Positions 62,580 through 64,000 of a stretch of 64,000 nt of DNA are shown piece after piece (the stretch's first letter is position 1; each line of letters opens with the position of its first letter). The notes beneath the pieces are model-generated. The model was not told where the DNA came from and searched no databases. It was given only the letters and a program-made list of their open reading frames with translations. The stretch covers positions 1,116,001-1,180,000 of the forward strand of contig JAVHNS010000014.1 of NCBI GenBank assembly GCA_036872755.1, given 5' to 3'. The position numbers and the translations under genes are program-made. The stretch comes from Orbilia blumenaviensis (taxonomy: Eukaryota > Ascomycota > Orbiliomycetes > Orbiliales > Orbiliaceae).

Positions 62580-63495
62580 TGTCGTCCGCGGGCTGGGGAA
62601 GGCGAGGGAGAGAGAGGTTCCTGTGGATGGTGGGAAAATATCCGTTCTGGTTAACTTAGACTCCGTCTCTACTTCGGGCTTCGGTCTTAGTCATCAATAT
62701 CATCGACAGCAAGCTAGCTGTGCTGCGCATCCTCCAACATTGCATCGCCATCGATATACCGGTATATACCCTTCATCATCGACTATCATCAGCATCGCCA
62801 TTGCCGGCTGCTGATGCTGCCGGTCATCAAGCCATCGACGATACCGATTATATAATAGAATGCACAAGTACTGGTGTGTTTGAATTCAAAAAAAGCCAGC
62901 AATCCGCCTCGATTCGGTTTGTCCAATCATCCAGTTGTCACATCGCGCTGCCTCGGGCAAACAGTTCTTCTTTCTCTTCCTCTTCCTCTTCTCTTTCTCG
63001 TCTCTTCCAACTTTCAGCCATCATCATTTCAATCCGTCGACCTCGTCCGTTCTTCCTTCTGCTTTCATCTGTTCCTTTCTGGATCCTGTTGTTTCTTTTT
63101 TTTCTTTTCTTCTTTCTTGAGTATTAACGCTCCAACGTTCTTTCGGTTCTCGTCTTGTTCACAGGTATGCACATCCCGGTCACCAACCTTCCCTGATCGT
63201 GCCCGCTGTGGTGGGCCAGCCCGACCCTTATTTTGCTGAAGTTTGCAGACCGTTGAAGCTAACTGGCAAGGACGCAGGTACCCAGCGAAAGCTTGAGGCA
63301 CAAGGGTATCCACGGATCCATAGGTATTAGCATTAGCATACCATAACATAAAAGAAGAAGCACAAGAAGAATAAGAAGAAGCACCGTACTCGCTGAGCAT
63401 CGGCTTCAAAGAAATCACAAAGGACTACCAACCTACCCACCAGCAAAAGGCGGCGACGGGAAAACCCTTTTCTTCGGCCGACCTGATCTGAGACA

Positions 63496-63528
<33 letters not shown>

Positions 63529-63624
63529 CTTGCTGTTCCTTTCAACACCTGTTCACTTATCGATACCCGAAACAAAAACCAGGCACGGGGTGCTTTGGAG
63601 CCGCCCCCCTTCGACTCCGGCTTG
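62580..63624. other. intergenic region, pyrimidine-rich, with a long poly(T)
   Basis: About 1 kb of likely promoter and 5' UTR for the gene at 63625 and the divergent small gene. C/T-rich runs at 62970-63120 and an uninterrupted run of about 29 T at 63500-63528. Lys-rich minus-strand frames through the T run are artefacts. Confidence 0.55.
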
Positions 63625-64000
63625 ATGAGTGGGATCGAAGTGCTCACAAATTTCTTCGAAAATATCCGTCCGAGGTACTCCTGGTCTTCGTCCGACACTG
63701 TTGCCAGTGATTCACATGTCGTTTCCACACCATCTTCGCCGTCCCGTGCTTCGGCCTTAAACGATGAAGCCCAGTCCGATGCCACGTTAGCATCCCCTCC
63801 AACATCCCCAACCCATGGATTAGAGACGCCGGAATACGACTGTGGCGTCTATACGGATGCTGAAGACGAGGATGGGGATAGTGATAGTGATGTTGGAAAT
63901 GCAACCTCCAGAGCTAGTAATAGTGTTATTGGGGACGCGATTGCTGCTGCTGCCATTGCTGTCGCGTTAGAGACACCTGACGCGACGGTTAGGCTGGCAA
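63625..64000 (+). CDS. acidic Ser-rich protein, 3' partial at window edge
   Basis: A frame from ATG 63625 stays open to the end of the window (125 codons) with protein-like content: MSGIEVLTNFFENIRPRYSW, Ser/Pro-rich SSPSRAS and ASPPTSPTHGLETPEY, an acidic stretch (TDAEDEDGDSDSDVG) and an Ala-rich helix. The pyrimidine-rich leader upstream fits a gene start. The same frame also continues upstream of this ATG, so a more 5' exon is possible. No domain is recognised in the visible part; it resembles the disordered N-terminus of a larger protein. Confidence 0.55.
   Translation, partial: MSGIEVLTNFFENIRPRYSWSSSDTVASDSHVVSTPSSPSRASALNDEAQSDATLASPPTSPTHGLETPEYDCGVYTDAEDEDGDSDSDVGNATSRASNSVIGDAIAAAAIAVALETPDATVRLA

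Noticed and set aside
63333..63785. 150-codon minus-strand frame with a poly-Lys run
   Set aside because: It reads through a 29-base T run and opposes a better plus-strand frame starting at 63625.

Overview
The window is nuclear DNA of a filamentous ascomycete (Pezizomycotina). The evidence is the short GT-AG introns (mostly 50-150 bp) with CTAAC/CTAAT-like branch sites, recognisable fungal orthologues (Rim15, Emc3, Spc2, Sil1, Pab2/PABPN1, Rsp5, Vps20, Rix7), a CFEM-like GPI protein, and families seen mainly in filamentous fungi. I cannot place it below subphylum. Genes are moderately dense, with several gene-poor gaps of 2-3.5 kb. The ends are cut: Rim15 lacks its 5' end (left edge) and an acidic Ser-rich protein lacks its 3' end (right edge).

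Layout. 1-6.1 kb: Rim15-type AGC kinase with a C-terminal receiver-like domain. 6.1-9.1 kb: no gene. 9.1-12.8 kb: a secreted Cys-rich protein and a polytopic membrane protein of unknown function. 13.1-13.6 kb: a MITE-like element with ~190 bp inverted arms. 14.2-18.2 kb (minus): a TPR gene and, just upstream, a non-RD protein kinase, probably one kinase-TPR gene. 19.2-21.3 kb: EMC3 and SPC2, tail to tail. 21.9-24.5 kb (minus): two unknown genes. 25.1-26.5 kb (minus): SIL1. 27.9-28.3 kb (minus): a two-exon gene for a 100-residue CHZ-like protein. 30.3-31.9 kb: a UAA-family nucleotide-sugar transporter. 32.3-32.7 kb: a membrane-protein gene remnant abutting an intron-containing tRNA-Val(AAC). 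34.1-35.1 kb: a secreted Cys-rich protein. 35.7-39.3 kb (minus): a copper P1B-ATPase with a Cys-rich N-terminal extension. 40.2-41.1 kb: a Pab2/PABPN1-like RNA-binding protein. 43.9-47.1 kb: Rsp5 ubiquitin ligase. 48.5-49.3 kb: the CFEM-like protein. 52.8-54.8 kb: a mitochondrial carrier. 55.2-56.1 kb (minus) and 56.6-59.4 kb: VPS20 and RIX7, divergent. 60.6-61.5 kb: a secreted DPBB protein. 62.1-62.6 kb (minus): a small LYR-like protein.

Functionally most genes are housekeeping: nutrient/quiescence signalling (Rim15), ER membrane insertion, signal cleavage and BiP exchange (EMC3, SPC2, SIL1 within about 7.3 kb), ubiquitylation and ESCRT sorting (Rsp5, Vps20), 60S biogenesis (Rix7) and mRNA tails (Pab2). 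The accessory layer is four secreted or wall proteins, the copper ATPase, the kinase-TPR locus and two orphan membrane proteins. Exon boundaries were assigned by eye and checked for reading-frame phase. No similarity search was possible, so family calls rest on motifs and memory of the families. No clearly new multi-gene system was found; the most unusual items are the kinase-TPR locus, the Cys-rich ATPase extension, the tRNA-adjacent pseudogene and the MITE.
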